NCBI GenBank assembly: GCA_025362915.1
Contig: JANYEU010000181.1
Span: forward strand, 1 to 25,245
Direction of reading: 5' to 3'
From: Chitinophagaceae bacterium
GTDB taxonomy: Bacteria; Bacteroidota; Bacteroidia; Chitinophagales; Chitinophagaceae
Length of the DNA stretch: 25,245 bases
Position 1 is the stretch's first letter, and every line of letters begins with the position of its first letter. This document shows positions 1 to 7,081 of the stretch, piece after piece. The position numbers and the translations under genes were made by a program. Under the pieces are notes generated by a model that searched no databases, was not told the DNA's origin, and saw only the letters and a list, made by a program, of their open reading frames with translations.

Positions 1-57
1 ATGTGTTTGCGTGATACTATGTGACAGGGCAACAATTTCTAATTCTATTTTCTTCAT
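1..57 (-). CDS. Bifunctional nuclease (DUF151-type), N-terminal fragment
   Basis: The reverse strand starts at an ATG (bases 57-55) and stays open to the window edge, giving 19 residues, MKKIELEIVALSHSITQTH. This matches my recollection of the opening of Bacteroidota bifunctional nuclease family (DUF151/BFN) proteins, which begin with a lysine-rich start followed by an ELEIVALSHS-type strand. Only the N-terminus is present, so no catalytic residue can be checked. The gene is divergent from the DUF2027/Smr gene at 293. A TAATTTTG -7-like box lies 30 bases upstream on the same strand. The call rests on a short stretch, but the match is distinctive. Confidence 0.65.
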   Translation of the reverse strand, partial: MKKIELEIVALSHSITQTH

Positions 58-86
58 AACGACCCTTACTTTTCTTTGGTAGGTGG

Positions 87-94
87 CAAAATTA
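87..94 (-). promoter_or_regulatory. Putative -7 box of the bifunctional nuclease gene
   Basis: Read leftward this is TAATTTTG, an exact match to the Bacteroidota -7 consensus TAnnTTTG, 30 bases before the ATG at 57. I see no clear TTG/TTTG -33 partner at the expected distance, so it is a half-supported promoter. Confidence 0.4.
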
Positions 95-126
95 AGGTCT
101 AAAGGCTTAGATAAGTTTAGTTATAA

Positions 127-258
127 GTAATAAGTTGTAAGTTTTAGGTTTGTGGTCTTATAATATAGGTTGCAAGTTGCTGGTTACTGGTTTCTAGTAC
201 TGGCAACCAGTAACCTAACCAGTAACTTATAACTTACAACGTAGAACGTACAACTTAC
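127..258. repeat. Stuttered imperfect palindrome, locus A
   Basis: The left arm (about 127-190) is made of variants of a short taagtt/gtaagtt motif and ends in GGTTACTGG (182-190). The right arm (about 207-258) is its imperfect reverse complement. It starts with CCAGTAACC (207-215), has a second CCAGTAAC at 219-226, then AACTTATAACTTACAAC-type copies. It fills the space between two divergent genes and would form a long cruciform or hairpin. No coding potential was seen. Confidence 0.7.
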
Positions 259-292
259 ATTTGCGTTTTTACGGTAGAAAATTAGGATTTAT

Positions 293-1318
293 ATGAAATA
301 CGAGGTGGGTGATGAGATTATTGTTCTGCATAGCAACGAAGAAGGCAGGGTGGTAGAGATAATGAACGATAAAATGGTGATGATAAAAGTGCGCGGCGTG
401 AAGTTTCCTGCATATATGGATCAGATTGACTTCCCTTATTTCTATCGGTTCAGTAAAAAGAAACTGGTGGAAGAGGTAAAGAAACCAAAAGTATTTCTGG
501 ATAACATCCCCAAAGAAAAACCTGAATCGAACAAGATAAAAACAGAAGATGGTGTTTGGGTGGTGCTGATTCCAAAGTTTGTATTGGATGAATTTAATGA
601 CGACGTGGTAGAAACACTCAAGATTTATTTGGTTAATAAAACAAATGCTAGCTACTCATTCATATATAAACAACAGTTTTTGAATGAGACCAACTTTGAA
701 ATCCATAACCAAATTGGCTCGTTCCAAGATTTTTACCTGCACGATATTGACTTTGAAAAAGTAAATGATACGCCTTCGTTTCATATAGACTTTGCGTTGG
801 CAACACCCGACAAAAAGAAGGTGGAGCATTTTGAAACTTCCTTAAAGATTAAGCCCAAGCAATTATTTCAGAGGATAGAAGAGATGAAGGATAAGAACCT
901 GCCATCCATCACCTATAAACTCTTTGATACTTATCCTGATTACATACCAGAAGATAAGTTTGAATTGACTTCGCTTACCCAAAAAGGATTTAAGGTGTAT
1001 GAGGTAGGCGATACAAGAAAAAATCTGGAACCTTCAAGGTCTATCGTCGATTTGCACATAGAAAAACTGATTGATGATTGGAAAGGGCTTTCTAATAGGC
1101 AGATACTGGATATTCAACTAAAAGAATTTGAAAAGTGGTACGATCTGGCCATTGCACACCGTCAGGCAAGTCTTATTGTCATTCATGGTATAGGAAAAGG
1201 CAGGTTAAAGGAAGATATACACGACTTCTTGAAGCCTAAAAAGCAGGTAAGAAGCTTTATTAATAAGTACGACAGTCGCTTTGGGTACGGTGCTACCGAG
1301 ATATTGTTTGGGTATTAG
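293..1318 (+). CDS. DUF2027 / Smr-domain protein
   Basis: A 341-residue protein with a typical Bacteroidota architecture. Residues 1-70 form a basic, beta-rich segment that begins with GDEIIVLHSNEEGRV (SH3/KOW-like in feel). A central part (about 75-235) fits the DUF2027 region. The C-terminus (about 250-341) is an Smr domain with VDLHIEKL near 252 and the HGIGKG motif at 298-303. Smr domains, first known from MutS2, bind or nick nucleic acids and in other bacteria act on RNA and stalled ribosomes. The role of the DUF2027 form is not established. The ATG at 293 is the first in frame and gives a natural N-terminus, with no Shine-Dalgarno. It lacks any MutS ATPase part, which is normal for this family. 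It is convergent with the thioredoxin gene at 1376. Confidence 0.85.
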   Translation: MKYEVGDEIIVLHSNEEGRVVEIMNDKMVMIKVRGVKFPAYMDQIDFPYFYRFSKKKLVEEVKKPKVFLDNIPKEKPESNKIKTEDGVWVVLIPKFVLDEFNDDVVETLKIYLVNKTNASYSFIYKQQFLNETNFEIHNQIGSFQDFYLHDIDFEKVNDTPSFHIDFALATPDKKKVEHFETSLKIKPKQLFQRIEEMKDKNLPSITYKLFDTYPDYIPEDKFELTSLTQKGFKVYEVGDTRKNLEPSRSIVDLHIEKLIDDWKGLSNRQILDIQLKEFEKWYDLAIAHRQASLIVIHGIGKGRLKEDIHDFLKPKKQVRSFINKYDSRFGYGATEILFGY

Positions 1319-1350
1319 ATTACTCTCAACACATAGTAATATGCGTAGGT

Positions 1351-1377
1351 AGATAGGAAACATAGAAGTTTCTATCT
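1351..1377. terminator. Hairpin between convergent genes
   Basis: AGATAGGAAAC (1351-1361) pairs with GTTTCTATCT (1368-1377) with one bulged base and a six-base loop. It sits between the stop at 1318 and the converging stop at 1376, so it could end transcription from both sides. There is no long T-run, so the call is tentative. Confidence 0.4.
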
Positions 1378-3181
1378 ATTCATCTTTTAGTTTAAGCAAA
1401 ATAGTTCTCAATTCTTGGTTTGTTTTATGACCTAAATCACTATTTACTACCCGACCTTCTTTATTTATCAATATATACCTTGGGATGGTATTTATATTAA
1501 ACTTTCTGTAAAGAGCAGGATATTGAAGTGTGTTGAGTTTATAATGATCTCCCCGAATTGTTTTTGCAAGTGTATTCCAATTATCATCGGGGGAACTAGA
1601 ACTGGCTAAACAAACAAATGCAATACCACTATTTTTTAATTCTTCCTTCAATGGGGCCATTTGTTGCATCCCCATCTTGCAAGGTATGCACCAGGTTTCC
1701 CAAAAATCCAACAATATAACCTCACCTCTATATGGTTTTGTAAGCGATTCATACATATTGTCAGGATCCAAACCTCTGTTATCTTTTAATACTGCCCCTT
1801 CATTCTCCTTTAAAGTCCCACCAACTGCTTTATTTACTTCTTCAAAGTAATCACCAAATACTGGGTTGCTAAACTTCTTTCGCAAATCTTTTACATCACT
1901 TCTTGCAAGCGGCATTGCCATTGGTAAGTTCAATCTATTGGTTGCATCGTTCAGCGTCATTATATCTACTACAAAGTCTGGTAAATCTAAATAACTTTTC
2001 AAGTATTGTTGCGGTGTCTGGCTTTGCAGTTTAGCCGCTATATCATCTATATGGTTAGAATATTTACTCTTGAATTTACTGGTGAGTGCCTGATAATAAT
2101 CGAAACTATCTGCTGCATCCTTATTAAGGTTATGAATGGCATCAAACCAGGTATATAATGTTTCATCATCTTTCGAAAACTTAATGCCATCCCTTTTCAT
2201 TTGTTTCATAATGGAAAGAAGGCTATAGTCTGGCTTTCTCACCTCTGGCAATGATTCTAGCAAGTGTAAAACTGCCGCAGACTCTTTGCCCATTAGGTTA
2301 AATGTATCTCGCAGCGTAGTTTTTAATGTATTCAGGAATGTGGTGCTAAAAGGTGCTGGCGTCAAGTAATTTTTCGAATAATCTGTTATGTGGTTATCCC
2401 TTTTGTATTTATACTCCCTATTGGCATTGTAGTTAACCAAGTAATTACAGTAAATGTTATTGTTTTGTGCATGAATTATTTTGGCAGTCTTCTCGCTTAT
2501 GGCATCGGTAGATAAATGGGTAAGTACCCATTCGTCTTCTTTTCTTTTTATTTTCAATATATTGTTAGTGAAGGTGTTTAGTTGATATTCATCGGTAGAG
2601 TCGGTTGATACCAATGTTTGTACTGTATTTTCAGGTTTCTTTAAAAACTGATACAACTCATTGTTTACCTCTGCATTATCACCCATATATAATGTATGTA
2701 GGTACAAAAACTTTTCTGTAGTAGTTTTTGGAGGGTTGTTAAACATAGAAAAATAACAAACCGTCTCTTGTCCTGGTTCCAAATAAACATTTTCTGCATG
2801 ATATTCATTTGCATAAAGCAAGGGGATCCTTACAGGATAGATCCCGGGATGGCATATCGGGATCCGCACCTCAAAACTACCATCATCTGCCATTTGCAAA
2901 TTTTTGGCGAGTGTTCCAGCAACTATGGAATATGGGTCGGCATATTTTATTACCTTGGTCGAGTATCCTTCCACATATCCCCGTAAGGTTGCGTATCCAT
3001 TTGTAAAAAATGGTGTGGGGAATACAGCTTTCTGTGGGATCGTTTTATGATAATTGATGTTTATCATATTGTGGCTACACAATACTTCTTGTGTGGCAGA
3101 TACACCTACATAGCAATCACCTCCGTTAGTGCTGTGTAAGTAAACGGTGGTGGTGACGGTGCCGTTCTTAAGAGTTAATGT
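1376..3181 (-). CDS. TlpA/thioredoxin-like C-terminal part of the split gene
   Basis: The open frame after the TAG holds up to 601 residues. The possible restarts are a TTG at 3082 or an ATG at 3067. Neither gives a signal peptide, which the family needs to work in the periplasm. The C-terminus is a clear TlpA/ResA-type domain: GEVILLDFWETWCIPC with the CxxC redox pair (residues 465 and 468 if counted from the TTG at 3082), then a cis-proline segment NTIPRYILINKEGRVV about 65 residues later. Such proteins reduce disulfides in exported proteins. The long middle region (about 300 residues, mostly helical) is usual in the large Bacteroidota TlpA proteins. As a free-standing protein it would lack export and half of its N-terminal domain, so I infer it is the detached tail of the gene that starts at 3757. 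Confidence 0.75.
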   Translation of the reverse strand, partial: TLTLKNGTVTTTVYLHSTNGGDCYVGVSATQEVLCSHNMININYHKTIPQKAVFPTPFFTNGYATLRGYVEGYSTKVIKYADPYSIVAGTLAKNLQMADDGSFEVRIPICHPGIYPVRIPLLYANEYHAENVYLEPGQETVCYFSMFNNPPKTTTEKFLYLHTLYMGDNAEVNNELYQFLKKPENTVQTLVSTDSTDEYQLNTFTNNILKIKRKEDEWVLTHLSTDAISEKTAKIIHAQNNNIYCNYLVNYNANREYKYKRDNHITDYSKNYLTPAPFSTTFLNTLKTTLRDTFNLMGKESAAVLHLLESLPEVRKPDYSLLSIMKQMKRDGIKFSKDDETLYTWFDAIHNLNKDAADSFDYYQALTSKFKSKYSNHIDDIAAKLQSQTPQQYLKSYLDLPDFVVDIMTLNDATNRLNLPMAMPLARSDVKDLRKKFSNPVFGDYFEEVNKAVGGTLKENEGAVLKDNRGLDPDNMYESLTKPYRGEVILLDFWETWCIPCKMGMQQMAPLKEELKNSGIAFVCLASSSSPDDNWNTLAKTIRGDHYKLNTLQYPALYRKFNINTIPRYILINKEGRVVNSDLGHKTNQELRTILLKLKDE

Positions 3182-3757
3182 CTAAATGTTGTTTAGTACA
3201 TTCACTTTTTCGTAATGCCAAATTTTATTATTATAAATGGCAACACTATCATATAAACCCAGCAGCCATTTGCCATTATTATCTTTAGTTATCCAGTTAC
3301 CCATCAAATCTTCGGGGAGGATAGACTTTTTAGAAACAAAGCTAATATCATATATCTTCCACTTAGAGGTTTCACTCTCTATAAAGTTAAACTTACTAAC
3401 GCTTGCATCCAGCTTAGGATAAATCAATTCAAAGTGACGGACACCACTATCGGGCATCATCCATTTTTTGTTAAATCCTACCTCTAACCCTTTCGAGCCA
3501 ATGCTTTTATATTTCATTCCACCACCCGAAGGTTGTATATAACAACCAGAATCTATGATTAGCCAGCCTGTAGAAGGAAACGTCACCTTAAAAAATAGAG
3601 AGGTAGTAGATTCTGTAAGTTCTATCCGTTCTATCTTGATGGCGGCATCAATGGTAGAACTAAATACGGGGTTATTGATAACTTTTTGTGCTGATGAGGT
3701 TATTACAGTCAATAAAATAATCAGTAAGGATAAAAAGGGTTTTTTAGGAAGCATCAT
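3182..3757 (-). CDS. Exported N-terminal part of the split TlpA-family gene
   Basis: The ATG at 3757 (directly followed by a second ATG) starts MMLPKKPFLSLLIILLTVIT, a good signal peptide with cleavage likely after SSA or AQ. The longer reading that starts at 3838 uses a TTG and puts a hydrophilic stretch before the signal, so I reject it. The mature part is beta-rich and ends with GNWITKDNNGKWLLGLYDSV and the IWHYEKV segment. That pattern precedes the thioredoxin domain in many Bacteroidota TlpA-type proteins. The protein stops at TAG 3184-3182, and the same frame continues into the thioredoxin part. Alone, it would be a 191-residue exported fragment with no catalytic domain. Confidence 0.7.
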   Translation of the reverse strand: MMLPKKPFLSLLIILLTVITSSAQKVINNPVFSSTIDAAIKIERIELTESTTSLFFKVTFPSTGWLIIDSGCYIQPSGGGMKYKSIGSKGLEVGFNKKWMMPDSGVRHFELIYPKLDASVSKFNFIESETSKWKIYDISFVSKKSILPEDLMGNWITKDNNGKWLLGLYDSVAIYNNKIWHYEKVNVLNNI

Positions 3758-3887
3758 TTTTGTTTTTTTAAGGATTCGAATGCAGGGGGTAATTTGGATT
3801 GAATTATAAAAGCAAAATATAAAGTGTAAATAATACAATTTTATACACTCTTAAAAACAGCTATTCGTTACAAATAATACAACTATA

Positions 3888-3920
3888 CTCTTTTCTGTCA
3901 CCCTATGCTCTTTTGTGTCA
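3888..3920. promoter_or_regulatory. Two-copy direct repeat upstream of the thioredoxin gene
   Basis: CTCTTTTCTGTCA (3888-3900) and CTCTTTTGTGTCA (3908-3920) differ at one base, and their starts are 20 bp apart, close to two helix turns. The pair lies about 130-160 bp before the leftward ATG at 3757. Same-face spacing suggests a regulator site, but no known motif is recognised. Confidence 0.3.
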
Positions 3921-3966
3921 GGCCTATATTTGGTTATCGAAATAAAGAAGAGCCTTATTAAATTGT

Positions 3967-4171
3967 TTGCGGTAACCCAATTAATCGGTTTGTCAGCATG
4001 AAGTGAAAGTGATTCATCCCAATCAACCTACGTGCAACCCTGCCGCAAGTTTGCGGCAACCCAATCAATAGGTTTGTCAGCATGAAGTGAAAGTGATTCA
4101 ACCCAATCAATCGACGTGCAACCCTGCCGCAAGTTGCGGCAACCCAATCATTCGAAGGGCAAACATGAACC
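3967..4171. repeat. 84-bp tandem repeat, about 2.4 copies
   Basis: Copy 1 is 3967-4050 (84 bp), copy 2 is 4051-4133 (83 bp), and copy 3 starts at 4134 and fades by about 4171. Copies 1 and 2 differ at about six positions. At each junction the sequence GCCGCAAG(T)TTGCGGC makes a 7-bp stem. The one-base length change and the stop codons in the unit argue against coding. It occupies the space between the 3' end of the aminotransferase gene (4219) and the promoter side of the thioredoxin gene. The rest of 3758-4218 is AT-rich with nothing else clear, apart from the short direct repeat at 3888. Confidence 0.85.
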
Positions 4172-4218
4172 TTGTGTCCCTCGTGAAAATCCTTGTGTCC
4201 CTTGTGGTTAAACCAACA

Positions 4219-5364
4219 CTACCAGTTAAACTTCACCAACCTTTCCACCGCAGCTTCCAGTGTGCTTTCCTTTTTGGCAAAACAGAACCGCAATGCCTTA
4301 TTGTCTATCGCATCCTTATAAAATGCACTCACAGGTATGGTTGCCACGCCACATTCCTTCGCCAATCTTTCCGATAAAACCGCTTCGGTTTCTTGGCTGA
4401 TGCCTTCATAACTATACAATTCAAAATAACTACCATGCGATTCGATGATTTTCAACGGTGTTGCAGCCATCAAACTACGGAAATAATCACGCTTCTTTTG
4501 TAGTGTTGGTGCCAGTTCCAGATAAGCGTTTTCGTTATGCAGGTATTCTGCCAGCGCCACTTGCACTGGACTATTCACGCTGAAACAATTAAACTGATGC
4601 ACTTTCCTGAACTCTTTGGTAAAGGCAGCGGGGGCAATGCAATAACCCATCTTCCAGCCGGTACAATTATACACTTTGCCAAAGGAGAAACAAACGAAAG
4701 TCCGTTGCAATAAATCGGGATAACGCAACAGGCTATAATGCGGTAGATCATCATAAATTAGGTGTTCATAAACCTCATCGCTAATGATGATGATGTCTGT
4801 TCCTTCCACCACCTTCTGTAGTTGTTCTATATCATTTTCGGACAATACCGCCCCCGTAGGATTGTGTGGCGAGTTGAGTATGAGCATCTTTGTTTTAGGC
4901 GTGATAGCCTTCTGCACATCCGCCCAATTAATGGAATACGTGGGATATTGAAGCTGCAAACGCACTACCTTACCACCATTCACTTCTATATTTGGAATGT
5001 AACTATCGTAGGCGGGCTCAAACACAATCACCTCATCGCCACTGTTTATTGCGGCGGTTATGGCTGTATAAATGGCATACGTGCCGCCAGGTGTTATGGT
5101 TATTTCTGCAAGTGCATCCAGCTTGGTGGTGTATAATCTTTCCACTTTTGCAGCAATGGCTTCCAGTAGTGGCGTATACCCCGCCATAGGCATGTATTGG
5201 TTATAATTATTCAGCATTGCCTTGGTTACAAGCTCTGTAAGTTCCTCACTCATCGGATAATCTGGAAAGCCCTGCCCTAGGTTTATTGCCTTGAATTGCG
5301 CAGCCAGAGAACTCATAACCGTAAAAATGGTAGTGCCTACATGCGGTAGTTTCGATGTGATCAT
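4219..5364 (-). CDS. PLP-dependent aminotransferase, methionine-aminotransferase type
   Basis: A 381-residue fold-type I aminotransferase. MITSKLPHVGTTIFTVMSSL and INLGQGFPDYP at the N-terminus are typical of the YbdL/KAT group that transaminates methionine and related substrates. Visible motifs are NSPHNPTG (164-171, PLP-contacting Asn168), SDEVYEHLIYD (195-205, with the PLP-ring Asp), and SFGKVYNCTGWKMGY, in which Lys230 should form the Schiff base. Length is normal. It starts at a good ATG at 5364 without a clear ribosome site. It is a single-gene unit with repeats on both sides. Substrate choice within the family is inferred, and kynurenine or glutamine aminotransferase activity is possible. 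Confidence 0.85.
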   Translation of the reverse strand: MITSKLPHVGTTIFTVMSSLAAQFKAINLGQGFPDYPMSEELTELVTKAMLNNYNQYMPMAGYTPLLEAIAAKVERLYTTKLDALAEITITPGGTYAIYTAITAAINSGDEVIVFEPAYDSYIPNIEVNGGKVVRLQLQYPTYSINWADVQKAITPKTKMLILNSPHNPTGAVLSENDIEQLQKVVEGTDIIIISDEVYEHLIYDDLPHYSLLRYPDLLQRTFVCFSFGKVYNCTGWKMGYCIAPAAFTKEFRKVHQFNCFSVNSPVQVALAEYLHNENAYLELAPTLQKKRDYFRSLMAATPLKIIESHGSYFELYSYEGISQETEAVLSERLAKECGVATIPVSAFYKDAIDNKALRFCFAKKESTLEAAVERLVKFNW

Positions 5365-5388
5365 GCGGCAAATTTAGTAGCGTAGGTA

Positions 5389-5574
5389 TTAACCGCAAAG
5401 GACGCTGAGATATTCCGCAAAGAAAGCAAAGAAGACTTTATTGGGTTATATAAATGCTCTTCATAAATAAACCTCGCTTTCATACCCCCAGCTTTGCATC
5501 CTTCAAAGTGGAACGCTTTACCTAAAACAAACAATCCTTCTTTGCGTAAAGGCTTTGCTATCCTTTGCGGTTAA
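5389..5574. repeat. Stuttered imperfect palindrome, locus B
   Basis: TTAACCGCAAAGGA (5389-5402) is the exact reverse complement of TCCTTTGCGGTTAA (5561-5574). Inside both arms are further variants of the ccgcaaag/gcaaag motif (left to about 5440, right from about 5535), with a roughly 100-base centre. It starts 25 bp upstream of the aminotransferase ATG. Apart from the hairpin at 5595, the remainder up to 5672 holds nothing recognisable. Confidence 0.7.
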
Positions 5575-5594
5575 TCTTTTTTCTTATAATCCTA

Positions 5595-5619
5595 CTTCAA
5601 CTATGTGTTGAAGTTTTTT
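5595..5619 (+). terminator. Rho-independent terminator-like hairpin, no rightward gene before it
   Basis: CTTCAAC (5595-5601), loop TATGT, GTTGAAG (5607-5613), then six T (5614-5619). The stem plus U-run works only rightward, yet the nearest upstream gene is transcribed leftward. It may end a small RNA or act as a leader attenuator for the gene at 5673. Confidence 0.5.
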
Positions 5620-5672
5620 CTTTACTCTTACAACCAAATTAAACAGGTACTTTCAACGAAAAATAAAAAGGT

Positions 5673-6134
5673 ATGGCTACTAAAATGTTTATTCCACCAA
5701 TTGCCGACTACAGAAATCATTTGTGTATGGTACTTACCTACATAATGGCACATATTGGGGTAAGTAAAATGGAGGGGATGCCCTCATTTGGTTTGGAGGG
5801 GGTAACGGATTATGCGGCTACAGAAAAGTTGATGACAAAGATCAAGACTTGCAAACCAACCAAACAACTTAAAATTACAATTCACGATATGTCGCTGATT
5901 TATACTTGCCTTGTTTGTATGAATAGGATATTGGTGAGTGATCACGATGAATTTTTAGCCCCACATATACTTTCCATGCTTCCAGAAGGGCATTACATGA
6001 AAGATTTTAAGGTATTTAGAGACGAAATGATATACGTAAACAATCATTTGATACAAGATGCGGAAGCAAAGAATACTAAGCATAACATAAAATTCCCTGT
6101 AAAAGATACTTTGGGGGCAATGGATATTAATTAG
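5673..6134 (+). CDS. Hypothetical protein, 153 aa
   Basis: I do not recognise this protein. It starts at ATG 5673 as MATKMFIPPIADYRNHLCMV, has no signal peptide or clear membrane segment, and contains three cysteines (TCKPTK, YTCLVCMN). It is mostly helical in appearance, with a central DMSLIYTCLVCMNRILVSD segment and a polar C-terminus. A TACTTTCA box (5648-5655), similar to -7 boxes elsewhere in this window, lies close before the ATG. It is 38 bp ahead of the Uma2-type gene and likely co-transcribed with it, but no functional link is known. Its codon use and length look like a real gene. Confidence 0.6.
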   Translation: MATKMFIPPIADYRNHLCMVLTYIMAHIGVSKMEGMPSFGLEGVTDYAATEKLMTKIKTCKPTKQLKITIHDMSLIYTCLVCMNRILVSDHDEFLAPHILSMLPEGHYMKDFKVFRDEMIYVNNHLIQDAEAKNTKHNIKFPVKDTLGAMDIN

Positions 6135-6172
6135 GATTGTTTGGATGGAAAATCACTGCATAAAAAGAAAGT

Positions 6173-6760
6173 ATGATTACAAATATTGATGAGTTGGATC
6201 CGAATAAGCAATATTCTTATGCCGATTATCTGACATGGCATTTTGATGAACGCGTAGAGCTTATAAAAGGATGGATTAGCAGGATGAGTCCTGCGTCATT
6301 GGTTTTACATCAGGTAATTTCCATGTCGCTAAGCAACCAAATCTTTTCTTATTTGAGAGGTAAACAATGCAAGGTGTTTGCTGCGCCTTTTGATGTAAGG
6401 CTTACCAATAAACGAAGACAGGTTTCCGATAAATCCATCGTCTCTGTGGTGCAACCGGATATTTCTGTGATATGCGACATGGAAAAATTGGATGATAAGG
6501 GATGTATCGGTGCGCCAGAATGGATAATAGAAATTTTGAGTCCGGGCAATGCCAGGAAAGAAATGAAAGAAAAGTTTTCCTTGTATGAAGAGAATGGCGT
6601 GAAGGAATATTGGGTTGTTTCTCCCATCTATGAGATTGTACAGGTATATGATTTGATAAATGAAAAGTTTGTATGGCGGAATAACTACGTGAAAGAAGAT
6701 ATGATACCTGTTGGCATATTTGAAGGATTTATGATAGATTCTAATAGCATGTTTTCCTAG
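6173..6760 (+). CDS. Uma2 family (DUF820) nuclease-fold protein
   Basis: The 195-residue protein begins MITNIDELDPNKQYSYADYL and contains the signature of Uma2/DUF820 proteins, a PD-(D/E)xK restriction-endonuclease-like fold. The N-terminal part has RVELIKGWISRMSPASLVLH, where E-L-I-K-G plus the following H-Q-V segment is typical. Next comes QPDISVICDMEKLDDKG with the conserved PD, then APEWIIEILSPGNA with the E-I-LSP core, and a YEENGVKEYWVVSP end. These carry the usual acidic active-site residues. The family is abundant in cyanobacteria and common in Bacteroidota. Its biological role is unknown; nuclease activity is inferred from fold only. It follows the unknown gene at 5673 by 38 bp and is followed by the palindromic element at 6799. 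Confidence 0.85.
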   Translation: MITNIDELDPNKQYSYADYLTWHFDERVELIKGWISRMSPASLVLHQVISMSLSNQIFSYLRGKQCKVFAAPFDVRLTNKRRQVSDKSIVSVVQPDISVICDMEKLDDKGCIGAPEWIIEILSPGNARKEMKEKFSLYEENGVKEYWVVSPIYEIVQVYDLINEKFVWRNNYVKEDMIPVGIFEGFMIDSNSMFS

Positions 6761-6798
6761 GCTTATGCATTGGTCTTGCTTTACACTTACAACTTATA

Positions 6799-7031
6799 CG
6801 AATCAAGGGTTGAAACTAATAAAATGCTTTTATGGGTATTTAAGGCAACAAAGAATGGTTACAGCAAGTCCTGAAAAGACGGATTATGATAGCAATGGGG
6901 TAAAACCCCTCGCATCCCAAACAATTTTATCATCTTTTTCGATGGGTTAAAACTGTCATAATCCGTCCTTTCAGGACTTTATACAACCTGTTTATTAACT
7001 AGGCCATTGAATATTTTCAACCCTTGATTCG
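6799..7031. mobile_element. MITE-like palindromic element with 17-bp terminal inverted repeats
   Basis: CGAATCAAGGGTTGAAA (6799-6815) is the exact reverse complement of 7015-7031. Inside, a second stem of 27 bp pairs 6866-6892 with 6953-6979 at 25 of 27 positions. A small GGGG-taaaa-CCCC hairpin sits at 6897-6909. Between the outer and inner stems the arms also match weakly. CAACTTATA occurs just outside the left end (6790-6798) and two bases outside the right end (7034-7042), like a target duplication. No transposase or sizeable ORF is present. It fills the 320-bp gap between the Uma2-type gene and tsaE. A structured RNA is the alternative. Confidence 0.55.
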
Positions 7032-7081
7032 CGCAACTTATAACCTAATATCTATTACTTCCTGTTTCTTATCTTCGCCCA

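Larger units (their letters stand above)
1376..3757 (-). pseudogene. Exported TlpA-family thioredoxin gene interrupted by in-frame TAG
   Basis: One continuous frame of 794 codons runs from the ATG at 3757 to the stop at 1376, broken only by a TAG at 3184-3182. Signal peptide and N-terminal beta domain lie before the TAG; the rest of that domain, a helical middle and a C-terminal thioredoxin fold lie after it. The join reads ...KVNVLNNI-stop-TLTLKNGTV..., in the middle of what looks like a strand of the usual 'W-Y-x-LTLKNG' type. A TGG (Trp) to TAG change is therefore the simplest origin. No other stop or frameshift occurs in the next 601 codons, so the lesion is young, is a sequencing error, or is read through. 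The two halves are also listed separately. Confidence 0.65.

Noticed and set aside
3758..3838. N-terminal extension of the split thioredoxin gene from TTG 3838
   Set aside because: It puts 27 residues before a good signal peptide; ATG 3757 gives a normal exported start.
4087..4377. 96-codon rightward ORF
   Set aside because: It begins inside the 84-bp tandem repeat and then runs antisense to the aminotransferase gene; the composition is not protein-like.
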